Assembly: GCA_002270565.1 (NCBI GenBank)
Contig: NQMI01000005.1
Coordinates: forward strand, 1 to 64,000
DNA: 64,000 nucleotides
Origin: Stenocarpella maydis
Taxonomy: Eukaryota > Ascomycota > Sordariomycetes > Diaporthales > Diaporthaceae
Direction of reading: 5' to 3'
Of this stretch, positions 33,962 to 47,100 are shown piece by piece (the stretch's first letter is position 1; each line of letters starts with the position of its first letter). Below the pieces are notes generated by a model. That model had not been told where the DNA came from. It made no database searches and worked only from the letters and a program-made list of their open reading frames with translations. The translations under genes were made by a program, and so were the position numbers.

Positions 33962-36075
33962 CTCGCAGGCGGATATAGTTCCTTGATAATTGAATACCAA
34001 TCCAACGATAGCGTTCTGCTAGAGGACAAGAAAAGGTAAAATCACTGATGGCAGGGAGCGCGGGGAGCCAAGGTATTTGAAGGCCCTCGATCCATTCCTG
34101 GACGAACATATTCACCTGCTTGAAAGTCAGCCCGCCAAGGGGGCCCGGGGGCGTCATGCCACAAGAAGCGAACCGAATAGAGACCCAAGGCACACCACGC
34201 CGTCGGTAACAAACAAAACCGCAGATGCTGAAGGCTGCAGCAACAGCCTGGGCTGCAGTCATCGCCAAGGTCTGGCTGGCCCGCCTCAGTCGTCACGTTG
34301 CACCACCCCAAGAGTTCTCCTGCCATGCCCGGGCACCAATCACGATGACCCCCGACGGCTGATGTCTGCGTGAAGGATTATGCCACCTCGCTACTGGTCT
34401 TGTCGTCGCCAGAAGGTCACGTCCTTTTGTGTACCCCAGGCCAAGGTCGCAGCGCCCCATTGCGGGGAAGGCCTGGCTGGGCGTGATCCTTTCTTCTGAG
34501 CCGACGCCTGCTAGTCGGCAGCCAATGGGCGGGCCGTCCAAGTCCGTCGATGGCACCAGGCCGCAGCTAAATAACCTTGACAGACGAACTGGCATTGGAT
34601 GCCAGCAGGCGAGGGTTGCAGTTGGTACCCAGCTGCCCAGAGTCCCGCTTGGAGGAGCCAAGCACATCGTTCCGGAGGATTCGACCCCAAACTTTTATTA
34701 TATTGACACCGGTCCGATAGGGCTTGAGGAACGTGGCGCCGCCACATGACTTTGTCTTGGACACATGCGAGGCCACTGACTGCGAGATGCAAGACTTGCG
34801 TGCGTTTATAGGCATGTAACTGTTTCAGTCATACATAAGGAGCCACTTATTCAGGTATATGAACCACATGCCACAAGACCCGGGGACGCACAATGCAACG
34901 TCTCCCCTCCCGATCTGAGTAGCCTCGCATAAAATGGTCCCCAGTCGACGACTTCGGACACGCAGGAGCTGATGGATCAAACCGGGTATTTAGACAAGAA
35001 CAAAGAGCTGGTTTGCCAGTCGTAGGAGTCGTCGAGGTCGTACGTGTGGCCTCAGAAGGCTGTGGACCTTGTCCGAGTAGAGGTTCTCGAGCATCTAGTT
35101 GACAGTCGGTTCGAGTCCGTCAACACCTTTGCACCAGACGACTAGACGCAGCCCAGGCCTTGGCCGATACTTGCGTGAAAGCAAATGTCCGGCTTTCCTC
35201 TCCACAGCCAGACATAAAGTACTGTCCGCAGTGAGAAAAGTGGCAGCGGATCACTTTCGATCTCTCAAGAGTGACCCACCACCGTCGAGGTTGCTGCTGG
35301 CTGTTTTGGCGTCATCGAGTGGCATTCACCACCACGCATGACGCGCACAAGGCGAGGGATGCGTGTCTGGTTCGGGCCAGCTCGTTTTCAGCGTCGGGGA
35401 GATCAGTGTCGGAAACTGCAGTGACTCCCTTCTATATCATCGCCTGGAGAAGAATCAGTAGTAACATGCGGCAAGCGCATGAACCAGAGTGTAGTGGCTA
35501 CATCATGACCGGAGAGGGAAGAAAAGAAAAACAGAGAATTCTCAAGACAAGTGGTGTGGATTAGCGCGGATTTGATGATGCCCGCTGCAAAAGCTTTGCG
35601 CCCCAACTCTGTCGACCCGCCTTACAGCTTGCAAAAAGTAAGCCGCCTGGGCAAAGGAGGATAGCCAAAAGGGCGCGTGGGCTCAGCACCGGCGCATGAC
35701 ATGCCGGGCTGAAAACCACAAGTCTATCATACATGTATCTGCTGGAGTTAAGCTCAGAGCCGTTGTGTCTTTCTGGGGGAGGGATAAGAACCGGAGACAA
35801 AACAGTTATCCAGCAGCACACAGGCTGCCGGAAGTGGCAGGCAGCGTTCTAGCCGCTGCCGGGTATCCCGTAAGGCGTAAATTGCCGCCGTGACCGTGAA
35901 CGCCGGGGCTAAAGATACCAGAAGTCTTTGAATGTCGCCCGGACGGTTCTCAAAATGCCATACTTCCTCCCCAAACGCCGAAGACCGCGTCCACTTCCCT
36001 GGGTCGTTTCTACTCCTCTTCACGTTCATGTGGGTTGGGGGTGGCGTCATTCCGTGTGCTTGTCCCCAAACGTCG
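33962..36075. other. Intergenic, no clear gene
   Basis: About 2.1 kb. It holds the promoter of the sugar transporter and the 3' flank of the poly(A) polymerase gene. ORFs of 60-160 codons overlap on both strands without motifs. Nothing else is supported. Confidence 0.5.
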
Positions 36076-38494
36076 TCACTCATCGCAGTAGCCGAAAACC
36101 TTGCGGTGCACTTTGCGCAAGTAGTTTCGTTGTTCGCGAAACATGGCGTAGTTGCCTCCGAGTATGACCTCAAGGATGCTGTTGTGCTTCTCGCCTCTCG
36201 CGATCCGTTCAATTCTCTCTTGCAAAAGCTTGTGTGCTTCGGCAAAACAGACCTTGATCTGAGGGTAGTTTGACGAACCCCCAGATATGTCGTTTCCGGG
36301 ATTGTTTGGATCGATGATGGACAAGCGCTCTGGGTTCTTATAAGTGAACGTGGTGATGTGGTTCTGGGCCAGAGGTATTTTGTTAGTGCCAGTCGGATAA
36401 TGGGGATTGAGCGGAACCTGCCTTGTTTACGTAACCCGGTGGGTTGAGTCTGAGGGCTGTGATCTTGTAGTTGAATCTGTTGCCGTACAAGTCGAAGAAG
36501 TGCATGAGCAAAGAGCCGAGGTTGCGCTCCGGCACCATATCACCACTCTGGACCTGCGGCATCATCTGAAGCATGCTGACAACCATGCAAATGACAGAAA
36601 AGCCGCCGATACCGCCGTTCACCGGCTCGTTGAGGCCACGCATCAACAAGAACTGCTTGATGATGGTCACCAGAACGGGCATGACAGGGTACTGCTCTCT
36701 CCAAGCCCTGAATGTGTTGATGGCAATAACTCCACTAGGGTTTTCGAAGGAAATGTCAACCTTCAAGCCAGTCTTGCTGTCGACATACTTAACCAAGGGT
36801 ACTCTCGCCTTCGAGATCATCACGAAATGGTTGTGGACTGCCACGCAGCTCGCACGAAGGTAATTCCTAAACTGCTTGAGCTGATTAAGACCCACAGGCA
36901 GCGTGGTACCTCCGGAGAGCACGGCGTCAGAACACAAGACAAGATCCATGTCACCAGTTGGCAGGTACAAGCCAGACATGAATGAGCCAAAAGCATGCAG
37001 CTTGCGGCCCCGCCAACTGCCGTTCTTGTCAAGGAGGCGATTGAGCTCATCAACGAGGTTCCCACGAAGGCGATCCTCGAACTCGCGTGGTCTCACCAAG
37101 TCATAGAAGTCAATGATTTCCATGTGAAGCCTGCGTGGTGCAAGTCAGCCTGATTCCCCGAAGTGCCAGTGTCGTCTCTCATACCTGACATTGAGCTGAG
37201 GCGTCGCACCTGGCGATGTAACCCATGGTGAGTTGTTCTCGCCTTTCTTCAGCCGCCACTCGGAGACGATCGAGCCTCCACTAGGCCTCTTTGGCGCGGA
37301 TTTGAGCAGCGCATGAGACGGCAACTTCAACACGTCGTCATGTGTGCGCTTCCGCGAACTCAAATCTGATGAGCTAGGCATATCCATGTCAAACTCAACC
37401 CGCCTCACCGCCCTGTCAGCAACGGGGGCCGCTGAGGCCTTGCCCGGCGCCGAGCTGGCGGCGGCGGCAGTACTCTGCGGTGCGCCCTGGTTGTTTGAAC
37501 GCTGTCGGTTGTAAGTCAGGGGATTGATGAACTCCTCTTCGTCGTCCTCGTCCTCGCTGCCAGAGTCGCATCGAATAAAGTCTTCGTCATCTACGAGGAG
37601 GGATGTCCTCGTGCTCTTGGCAGGTTCCACACGGGCCTTTCGGATCAATTGAACGACATCCTTCTTCTTCTTGTCTTGGTCTTGCTCAGGGGGCAGAGCA
37701 GTGTAAGGGTCCGGATTGGACCACTTGGGAGCTTCATCAGCCGGGGTCGAAGTGGCTGTTGTGCGGGCGCGCTTCGCAGTTGGCTGCGAAGAGTCGTTCT
37801 CGTCGTCCGAGATGTCCATATCAGCCTCGTCACTATCCGAGAGTTGGTCGAGTGCCCTGTAAGTTACTCCATTCTGTGCATCTGCAAAGTCCTCGGTGGG
37901 TTTGTTGTTGTTGGTCGCATGTAGGATAGCACGATCCGCGGCTATGAAGGGCTTCCAAGGGCGTCTTCCCATGTAGGCACCACGACCTCGGTTACTATTC
38001 TGACGATAGGGCTGGCGGTCGTTGTGAGGGCCCCTGGCGGGTCCGCGAGGCGGGTCCGCTCGGGACCTGGGTTCGTTAGGGCGATAGCTAGTATATGAAT
38101 CGCCTACGCCTCTGGGTTTCTCTAAGCGAAAGTTGAAGTCACCCTGAGGTGGCCTAAACGAGTCAGAGCCGCGAAAGGTTGGGTATGTGTCTTGAGGTCT
38201 CGGAGGAAGCGAGTGGTTATCGTTACGATGAGAGGGCTGGTGGCGATCGGCGCGACCGCTGCGATCGTTGCGGGAATAACGACCGCCTTGGTCGCTGCGC
38301 TGACTAGGAGGAGCGTATGAATCATAGCCTGAAGGAGGAGGGGGAGGGGCATTGTAGGAGGGAGGAGGGGGTGGTCGGTAGCTGTCACCACCACCACCAT
38401 AGCCATCATGGCCTGATGGCGGCGGCGGAGGATAGTTACGCGACGCGTTGTGGCGCCCTTCCACCCCTGGGGGAGGGGGGTAGTACTGTGACAT
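36076..38494 (-). CDS. trf4: Non-canonical poly(A) polymerase, Trf4/Cid14 type
   Basis: Nuclear nucleotidyltransferase. In its family this is the catalytic subunit of the TRAMP complex, which oligoadenylates aberrant RNAs for the exosome. Exons 37185-38494, 36422-37130 and 36363-36076 give 768 residues. The first ~430 residues are low complexity: a Pro/Tyr/Gly-rich start (PPPPPSG repeats), RGG-like and acidic patches. The catalytic domain follows, with FGSFMSGLYLPTGDMDLVL (Asp497, Asp499), the third Asp in KVDISFE (Asp562), the PAP-associated helix region (GGIGGFS) and a QRNYLRKVHRKVFG end. Intron 2 (36364-36421) starts GCAGGT, with branch CTAAC, and must be GC-AG to give VNK-NHITTF. The start at 38494 was chosen because the upstream in-frame codons (to 38647) are not typical of the family. 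Confidence 0.88.
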
Positions 38495-40390
38495 AGTACT
38501 TTGGAGCAAACTCTCTCCTTTGACCGAGAAGTCTTGTGAGATGTGTTTGAGAAGTGTCCAGGTGTGGTGTGGTGGAGAAGTGATACGCACTGAACAATGC
38601 GAAGGATGGCGGGTGGTTGCAGAATCGACGTTGAAGAGGAAAGCCACGACTGACGAGGTTTGATTTTTTGGGCCGACTGATTAACACTGTGGTCGTCAGT
38701 CAGCCGCCAGACTGCATCCGGCACTTGTCTTGTTTGCCTGCCGGGGTCAAGAAGACCAGGACGCTGACGTAAGGACCAAGAGTCAGTGAACATGTTAACA
38801 TCAGGTAGTATGTGGACTCTGCTTATAGAGTAAAAGCAATCAACTACGACAACCAACTCAGTCCATGCATTCAAAACATCATTGAGGTGTCCAAGTGGAC
38901 TCTTGTGATGATCTGAACATTCTCTCTTGGGTGCAACCATTGCAAGTCAACAACTTTGCAAGTGATTGCGAACTATAGGCGAAGATGAAAAAACATGCTA
39001 GTATGACCCGGGACGCCTACATTTTCCACACTCGCCCGGCTCCAGTTCCCGTTTCCCAACGCCAATCGCTAACCACTGGGCACGCATGCATAAGCCACAA
39101 TGCTACCAGGATCCGAAGAGCCGTAATGCAAGATTAGTAGTCCCGGCGAGGCAGGTTACTACATTGGAATCCCGCCCCTGGCCGTAGATACAAGCACTGA
39201 GTGCTACTGGAACCAATGGCTAACACGGGGTGGGTTTTGCCACTGACTGGTCATAGTTGGCGGATTCAACTCGCACGAGAAAAGAATACAAACAAAATTG
39301 TGCCATGCCATGAATATATATATGATGGGCATTGCATTGCTCGCCATCTGACAGTCGGGCTGACAGGCTGGCCTGTAGCCATGAACAGGGCCTCAGGCCT
39401 TGGTCACAGCTAATGATTGCGTAGTTTTCATGCCATCACGGCCGCCATCACGGCCGCCATGCAGATGTGGAGTAGTGAAAGGCGGCGGCGGTGGACTCTG
39501 GACTGGCTGGCTGGACAAAGGGGCTGAGAGGGCGGCCAGTCTGCCAGTTGGGATTGTGGGAGAGTAACTGGGAGTAAAGGGATGGAGGCTATCCGGAGGA
39601 TGTGCACTGCGCTTGGCTGCTGCCGGGGTGGGCCTTTGCACAAACTGTACAGGCGCACCAATCAGAGAGCCAGCCGCCAAACTCTCTTCAAGGACATTTT
39701 ATCTCCGATAACAACCCATCCCGAACATACGTCTGTCTTCGCTGCCAGAACCTTTTGGCCGCCGTGGTTGTGGTATTACTCTCAAGGCCCATGGCGGCGA
39801 CCTGAATGCGTGCTGAGAGAATCCAGCTGTACCTGGGGAACAGCACCTGAATGGGGGCATATCTCTCCCATGTTTCCGCCGTCCAATTCGCAAGCCGTAG
39901 TGTAGACCGAGGTGTGGTCCAAAGCACGTCCCGCTGCGAAATGACGTTGACGGGGCACCTCAATGCCGGGTAATATCGGTGCCGTGACCAAGATCTTCAC
40001 TCCCACTTCCCCGGGGGGTAATATCTCTTTCGGCTAGGCCCATGACACAACGTGGTCTGGTGGCGCACGTCGTGCAGTCACCAACAGCAAACCCTGCCTA
40101 TGGTGCGGTGTCTATGGCGGACCTCTCAAAGGTTGGGTCGGCTCGAGGCATGTGGCCATCCACGTTGACAGTCATGGAAACGAAGGACGAGTATAGAACC
40201 GAGCATGGTGTTGCTCTTACGACCTTGCTGCTCGGTATCCCATTGCAGCCGGCTCGTAGCCGATGGATCAATACTTCGAACATCCCCCGTCTGAATTATC
40301 ATGCGGACCCCGACTTCTCCTCCAACCGATCTGCCTCGGACCAGATCAGACCTGCCTCGTTGGCCTGACTCCAACGGACACCAGCAGCCA
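38495..40390. other. Intergenic, no clear gene
   Basis: Contains the 5' region of the poly(A) polymerase gene and a long stretch before the transporter pseudogene. A small repeat of atcacggccgcc occurs near 39435-39460. ORFs up to 107 codons have no motif. Confidence 0.5.
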
Positions 40391-42400
40391 TGTATCGAAT
40401 CTGGAATATATACGTTCTCGCCGGCTTGTAGGTCCCACCTAGCCACCCCTCCCAACAACAACCCCATGGAGCAACTTGGCTCCATGTATGTTTCCGGCAT
40501 TTGCTGGCGACCTCATGTCTAGCGGCACCATCGGCGGAGCCCTCTTCGGCTAGTATGTCTGCCTGTATCGGCAGCAAACAGTACCTCGAATACTTTGGAC
40601 GGCCGAACTCGGATGCGCAGGCCGGTATCACCGCATCGATGAGTGCCGGCAGCTTCATTGACTCACTCGCTGCTGGGTGGCTGTGTGACCGCATGGGACG
40701 TCGTGGGATTCTCCAGCTTGCCAGCGTTATCTGGGTCATTGGTGCAGCCCTCCAATGCAGCGCACAGAACATTGCACATCTAATCGTTGGAAGGATTGTG
40801 AGTGGCTTTGCCAGTAAGTTCTCCCTGGCTCGTAGTACCCTTACACCGTCCTACTTAATTGACACCTTCTGTCAGTCGGCATCACATCGTCCCAAGTATG
40901 TGTCTACCTCGCCGAGCTCGCACCTGCAAACATCCGCGGCCGCATTGTCGGCGTCCAGCAGTGGGCCAACGACTAGGGTATCCTCATCATGTACCTGATT
41001 TCTTATGGCTGCGCCGTCTCCATCGACACCCCTGCGTCCTTCCGCATCGCATGGGGTGTCCAGGGCATACCCGGCATCGCCCTCGGAGTCTCTCTGTTCT
41101 TCTTCCCAGAATCCCCTCGCTGGCTCGCCAGTAAGGACCGCTGGGACGAGTGTATCGACGTCCTGGCCGGCCTGCACGCCGGCGGCGACAGGGAGTCTCC
41201 GGTCGTGCCGGCCGAGCTTGACGAGGTCAGGGAGGCCGCAGACCTCGCTGCTGAGTCCAAGGACCTTGGCTAACTGGGGCTCTTCGCACCGAACATGTGG
41301 TTCCGAACTCTGACCGGTATCAGTGCCCAAGTCTGGCAGCAACTCCTCGGTGGAAACGTCATGCTTTACTACATTGTGTACATCTTCCAGATGGCTGGAC
41401 AGGGCGGTAACGCAGGCCTGACAAGTGCGATCATCCAATACGTCATCTTCTTGGTGACCACCGGTGCTGTTCTCCCGGTCATAGACCGTCTCGGCCGCCG
41501 AACGCTTCTGAGTAAGTGTCTGTCAGCTTCATTAGCCGAGAGCCGGACGTTCAATGATCTGCACCATGTGGCTCCCTACACATCATTTTTGCCCACTTCA
41601 CTGACTCTTTAAATAAACACAGTTTGTGGCGCCATCATCGCCTGCGTGTTGCACTTCATCGTCGGCGCCTTGATGGCCTCGTACGGACATGAAGTGGACT
41701 CAATCGATGGGGATGGAATCCTGACGTGGGAGACCACAAGCAATGCTGCAGCCAAGGGATTTATCGCCTGTTGTTATATCTTTGTGGACGTCTATGGCAT
41801 CACCTGGGTAAGCCTCGCTGAACCGCCTGATGAATCCAAGGTGTCAGTCCCCTTGCTAATCATGGCGCAGGCACACTTTGCATGGATCTACGCATCGGAA
41901 GTATTTCCACTGACATACAGAGCCAAGGGTGTCGGTGTGTCTGCTGCGGGCAACTGGATCTTCAACCTGGCTCTGGCGTTCTTCGTACCGCCAGCCTTCA
42001 CCAACATTCATAAGTGAGACTAGAATCCCAGACGAGATCTCATGCAAATCAGGAGCCCCGCTGCTCTTGACTGGTAAACACTTCAACTTTGTTGTCACTT
42101 GCTAACTAATTCGTCATAGGATGGCAAACATACATGATTTTCGGCACGTTTTGTACGGTAATGACCGTCCACGTCTTCTTCTTCTACCCTGAGACAGCCG
42201 GAAAATCCCTCGAGGAGATCGATGATATCTTCGAGAGCAAGACGCCCGCTTGGTGGACAGGCCAGCTCGGTACCTTCCAGGATCGTCTGCATGAGGTTGA
42301 GCGCAAGCAGGAGGGTGTAGAGACGACACACGAGGAGGCGGCTGCTGCTCACACGGCAGCGAAGGGGAAAGGGAATTTTTTTCATGATGAGAAGGTCTGA
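40391..42400 (+). pseudogene. MFS sugar transporter pseudogene with four lesions
   Basis: A paralogue of the transporter at 31981, recognisable over its whole length from MYRIWNIYVLAG to the PETAGKSLEEIDDIF end. Introns lie at about 40431-40526, 40814-40880, 41513-41622 and 41807-41870 plus a last one ending at 42119. Lesions: (1) after GTIGGALFG at 40550 about 11 bases are missing, replacing the FDxSS motif with a TAG and a shift; (2) TAG at 40975-40977 in QQWANDxGIL, where family members have Trp (TGG to TAG); (3) TAA at 41270-41272 in KDLGxLGLF; (4) the donor of the last intron reads ATAAGT instead of GTAAGT at about 42010. The rest (YPETAGK, FFPESPRWL, LLGGNVMLYYIVYIFQ, LGRRTLL) is well kept, so inactivation is recent. 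Confidence 0.85.
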
Positions 42401-43197
42401 AATGTGGGCTGGTTACTTTCGTCCTGCGTGACCTGGCGGAAAAGTATGCTTCTTGACTATGAAGGCCCGGGAGTGAGATATTGAGCTTTGGAGTTCATTA
42501 TCGGAGCAAGCGGGCTGATCCATTTGGTACATGCTAATGCAAAACGGTATCAACCATGGAAGGCGTCGTGTCTCGAGGACAACTCAAGCTTCGTTCGCCA
42601 TCAGCCTGGAAGCAAATAATTTGTCAAAACCTTTCCCAGTGGCTGCGTACTTGAGAAAACCATCTCCTCGTTAATTCCTTGGCTCTGTGTGGTGTTTGGT
42701 CTGCATCCGAAGTTGGCCGAGTGTGACATCTGGGTCTACAAGCTTTCAGAACAAGCTCGAGTGGACAGCACTTATCCCCTCTTGAACCCAGGGACATGCA
42801 TGGAATGATCAATCAATCACAACCAAACAAAAAGAAAATGGGGGGAGGGATCCGCCAAGGCAAAGACCCAGAGTGCTTGATTCCTCGATTTTTATTGTCG
42901 TTCATGAAAACCGTATTAGTAATGCCTCGGCTTGACAATTAATTTTCAGGTTGCACCTTTGCAGGCATGTCAGATGAGGAAGGCGGTCTGAAGCCACCAA
43001 TCACCCGGGCACGTCAACAGCATCTTCCCGCAGCCGCAGCGCAGCGACAACGAGAGGCCTAGATTTTGCGACCTCAATCTCACTTGCAGATAAACCTCTC
43101 ACCAACTACCATGGTCCACATGTTGTAGCATTCACCCTGGCCATCCATCTTTCACAATACTAAGGCATGCCAGCGTGGCCCCTGCAACAGACTACCT
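42401..43197. other. Intergenic
   Basis: 3' flank of the transporter pseudogene and 5' flank of the next gene. No gene seen. Confidence 0.6.
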
Positions 43198-44178
43198 ATG
43201 CATCGCGCCATACGCGCCACGCCAGGGCTTCCCCACCTTGGGTTCTTCCAGGCACTCACAGCAGCACCATCATCCCCCAAACGCCACTTATCCAACGTCT
43301 CCGCCGATGAGTTCGTCGAACAGACCGTTGGCACGCAACAGACGCCACATGGAGGGGATGGAGGATCCAAGGAACTTTCCCCGTTTTCGTTCAGGAAGAA
43401 GAAGTTAGGTCCAAGGAGAGAGGCCCAACCGGGTGGAGGGCTAGCCATTAGAAAGGTGCGAGTAGAGCCGCCAGCACAGTTGCCAGAAAAGCCGCTACCA
43501 GAGTGGAATCTCTCCATGGAGAAGCGGGCACCTATCTGGAGACTCTCGAAGGAGAAGCGCGTACCAGATAAAATACGACCACAGCCTCCTCCGGTCGAGG
43601 TCAGGAAAGTCGGAGTGACTCCCCGTTTCTCACCAGTGCCATCACCAGCGCCTCGTTTCGATGAGACTAAAAAAGTCGAAGGGGCTCCTCATTTGAAAAT
43701 CACGAAGCATGACAGACGTCACCCTTCACAACTTCGACCATTGGGGGTCACAGCTGACAAAATGCCGGAGAAGCCATTCCAGGTCTTCGCACGCCGGCGT
43801 GTCCTGAATCTCCAGAGGCTTCCGCAGGGGACGACCACCAAGGACATTGTCCTGTCTGTCGACGAAGCTGTCAGCGAGAAAAAGGTCCAATACAGAGCAA
43901 GATATGTAGAAGACATCGTGATCAGAGCCAGACCAGACCCATCCGAAGGCGTCGATGCCACTGTCAACTTCACACACCCGGTTTTTGCAGACGTCTTCTA
44001 CAAACTGGCCGCCGAAGGGAAATACAAAGTACTGGGTGTGGTGCCGGAGGTATCAGCGGACGACCCCAAGGAGACATCCGAACCAATCGCCCAGCTTTCC
44101 AAACAAGATCGCGCGGAATATTTCTCAGCGCCAGAGTTCCGCAAGGTTGTGCGACGGACACCATTGATCTACAATTGA
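43198..44178 (+). CDS. Single-exon protein, possibly mitochondrial, with an RRM-like C-terminal half
   Basis: One uninterrupted frame of 326 codons. The first ~35 residues are Arg/Ala/Ser-rich with few acids (MHRAIRATPGLPHLGFF), which fits a mitochondrial presequence. The middle is Pro/Lys/Arg-rich with two similar segments (WNLSMEKRAPIW and WRLSKEKRVPDK). Residues ~200-290 look like an RRM-type fold: RRVLNLQRLPQGTTTKDIVL as first strand and helix, then IVIRARPDP, then VNFTHPVFADVFYKLA. No classical RNP-1 consensus is present, so RNA binding is an inference. The C-terminus (AEYFSAPEFRKVVRRTPLIYN) is charged. Expressed function unknown. Confidence 0.7.
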   Translation: MHRAIRATPGLPHLGFFQALTAAPSSPKRHLSNVSADEFVEQTVGTQQTPHGGDGGSKELSPFSFRKKKLGPRREAQPGGGLAIRKVRVEPPAQLPEKPLPEWNLSMEKRAPIWRLSKEKRVPDKIRPQPPPVEVRKVGVTPRFSPVPSPAPRFDETKKVEGAPHLKITKHDRRHPSQLRPLGVTADKMPEKPFQVFARRRVLNLQRLPQGTTTKDIVLSVDEAVSEKKVQYRARYVEDIVIRARPDPSEGVDATVNFTHPVFADVFYKLAAEGKYKVLGVVPEVSADDPKETSEPIAQLSKQDRAEYFSAPEFRKVVRRTPLIYN

Positions 44179-47100
44179 AGCTACGGATTTCGCATAACAG
44201 AGATCGCTAATCCCGCCAAATTTTGGAAGTGGCGCAATTCAGTATCGCACCAGTGGGGGTGGCTGCAGGTGACTTGCCTCAGGGTTGACGAAGTCAACTG
44301 GATTACTGGGGCTCCGCTGGGTCAGTCCAACGAACGACGGCAAACAGGAGCAACAAAACTGACTGGTGTGGTTTTGGAAATATCCAGCTCACATCCGTGA
44401 GTCTACTGGACATTACAAGCCTGCCTCAATTGTCTCGAACAAGGGATAACCAAGGGACAAGGTGGTTGAGTCCACGAGGTCCAAAACGGGACGAGGCATT
44501 CCGCAATGTTCAACAAGCCGCGATTATGAGTAGTTCATGGCCAACCAATACTATAATCTCAGTCAGCATCATCATTCGGGCTTCGCCCACGTGACAAATC
44601 ACAAAGACGAAGAAAATGAATGAGTTAACTATGTGACAATCTCACAATCTACTTGTCAGATCGACATCAACTGGCAGTTTCGGAAATCATATTTCAGCCT
44701 TCCAAGGTCGAATCCAAATTGGAACCTGAGGGAAGGCCGTCAATAAACTGGATGCACACCGGAAGAAGCGTCTTGTTGGCATGGTAGCAAGCCACCCACC
44801 ACATGTCCGTTGCCAGACAAAGAACAACCTGGTCCTATTTTAGCCCGCATCTATGTAAATGGAGCACCAATGAGAAAACGCTGAGCCAGGCACACAGAAT
44901 GGTCATCGAACAAAGCACAGCATTTGGTCCCAAAGGAGACCGAGTCACTCTGAGAACTTGTCACGAGCCGATTTCTGCCACTCACTCAACCTACAGATTC
45001 CTTAAATGACTGACAAGGAACATGACTCTTGGGCGGGCGATCATGGAGCGGCTTGCACGCTCATTGCGAAAACTACAAGACCAAAAGGAAGCGGCGAAGT
45101 CTTTGGGTTCTTCAAAAATCCACTGATTCGGACACATATCGGATCACCATGTTCTCAGAGACACAGGCATGCCCGCACATCTCCTCCTCAGACTTCACCA
45201 GCCACGAGGGCAGCTGCGCCGCGGCCTATCACAATTGCATCACGTGCCATTATTGTATGGCGGACATCTATTGGGGAACAGTCGATGAGATCTTGAACTC
45301 GACCGAGTCACGGAATGTCCACCCAGATTCCAAATTCCAATGCGCACGAGCTAAATCAGCCGGCTGTCCATGGTGAGCAGACGGACACAACGCACAGGAG
45401 CCCGCGCTCTGAGATTCCAGCCAAGGCAGAGAATCCATCTCGCAGATACGAATTCAAGTTCAAAAGACATCACCGTAGGGGAAAAGCATCTCCGTCGAGT
45501 TGAATACGGACGTCTTCTCCAACATAAAGGGCCACGCCTTCGAGTCCGTCTCGCAGCCCTGAAACAAGAACGCCCAGATCGACACCGCCTACACCGTCGC
45601 CGATGGTGACGCCGCAAGCATCTGCTCCAGCTCGCTCGGCCGCGCCTCCAATCTCCGTCAAGGACGGCCAAGCCTACGTACTCGGTAGCTCCAGCCCCGA
45701 GAACCCGTCCTCTTACAGCGGCTCCGACTCGCCCAGCTCCTCCGGCGGCGCCACTGGTGCAGCCACCTCGGGTGCTTCCCAGCCCACCGCCTCCGTCAGC
45801 AGCGCTTCCAGGGCTTGCGGCTTATCGTTACTACAAGATGTAAAGTGGGTTTATTTGCAAAGATCCCCCCACCTCTTTCATAAAGGGATCATGTCAACTC
45901 TGGCTGTAGATATTACCGCCCCTCCCCGGCTATACACATATTTATTTTTAGTGCACCTTCTTTTAAGGTCCACGGGGTGCCGGCCTCAGTCCTAGCGACG
46001 TAAGTATTCAATATTATTCAGAGAATTGAACTTTGTATCTCCCAAGTCGTGCATGTTACTGCAGGTGTTAGCCCTGCTCCTGGTGAACGGGCCGTGGGCT
46101 GTCTGCATTATTTAGCACTCGTGAAACTCAGAGCTTGAGACTCTTCCTCCTATGCCATCATTCTGGAATTAAGTCTAACATATATAAAGGAAGTAATTAA
46201 TTTCCCCATCATTAGACTAGTTCGTTTCCAAGTTTCTATAATGTTTAAAAAGCACGTTTGCACGATGGCGGCGGGCGGTCGAGTCATTGGGAATCGCCCG
46301 CGTGGCCAGGTTGTTAAAACGATTTATTACAAGCGTTGACCCGGCCCGCCTCCCCACTGATCTCCGAACGGGACTCTCGCGTTCTCGGTTGTTCACGAGG
46401 CGACTTCCTTGGCGAGGGCACAGGACGGCGATTTTCATGAGATCCGAGTCCGGGCGTTCGGGGAATTGTCATTATGCGAAAGTGGGCGGGAGGGTCTGCG
46501 TAACTAATAAGGGGATGTGCTTTGCTACGGCTGGAGGAATGCCGGGCTAGACTGGGTTGGTACGTGCAACCTCTGAGGATTGACATGGGAAAGGAAATAC
46601 ACAGAATAGCTTGAGGGAATGCGTGAGACAAAATCAGAATTCTGGCTGCATCATCCATGTTCACTGCAAATGTGAGTGCACTTGTGGTTGATTCTGGTGG
46701 ACGAACCGGAAGTGGACTATATAGGAGTTTTGTGCAACCTACGAGCAAGAGCTTGAGTCAACATGTCAATTCATAGGAATAGTAGAAGCCCTGGAAGACA
46801 GCACGATGTGGTTATTATTCTGTTTGGCCGGCGCCTCGGGACCTCAGCTCGGCACCGCTCCGTGCGCCCATGGATCGACCGATCCACTTGCCCAGTGCGT
46901 TACGATTTGCCCCGGATTGTCATTCTGGGGTTTTCATGAGCACTGGCCTTGTTGCAACGGGTGAATGAATCTACTTGGTAAATTAGTATATCCTATGGTC
47001 ATCTCTAGGCACTACCACTGATGGCAGGGAGAACAGTGCTCTAATACAGAGATAACCGAGAAGAACGGTGGGCTGGTAAGTATTTGATTACTTGAGTAAT

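Noticed and set aside
35095..35125. T-arm-like GGTTCGAGTCC
   Set aside because: The 5 bp stem does not pair well and no acceptor stem, D-arm or anticodon arm was found around it.
38122..38940. 272-codon minus-strand ORF
   Set aside because: Out-of-frame reading of the repetitive Pro/Tyr-rich 5' end of the poly(A) polymerase gene and its leader.
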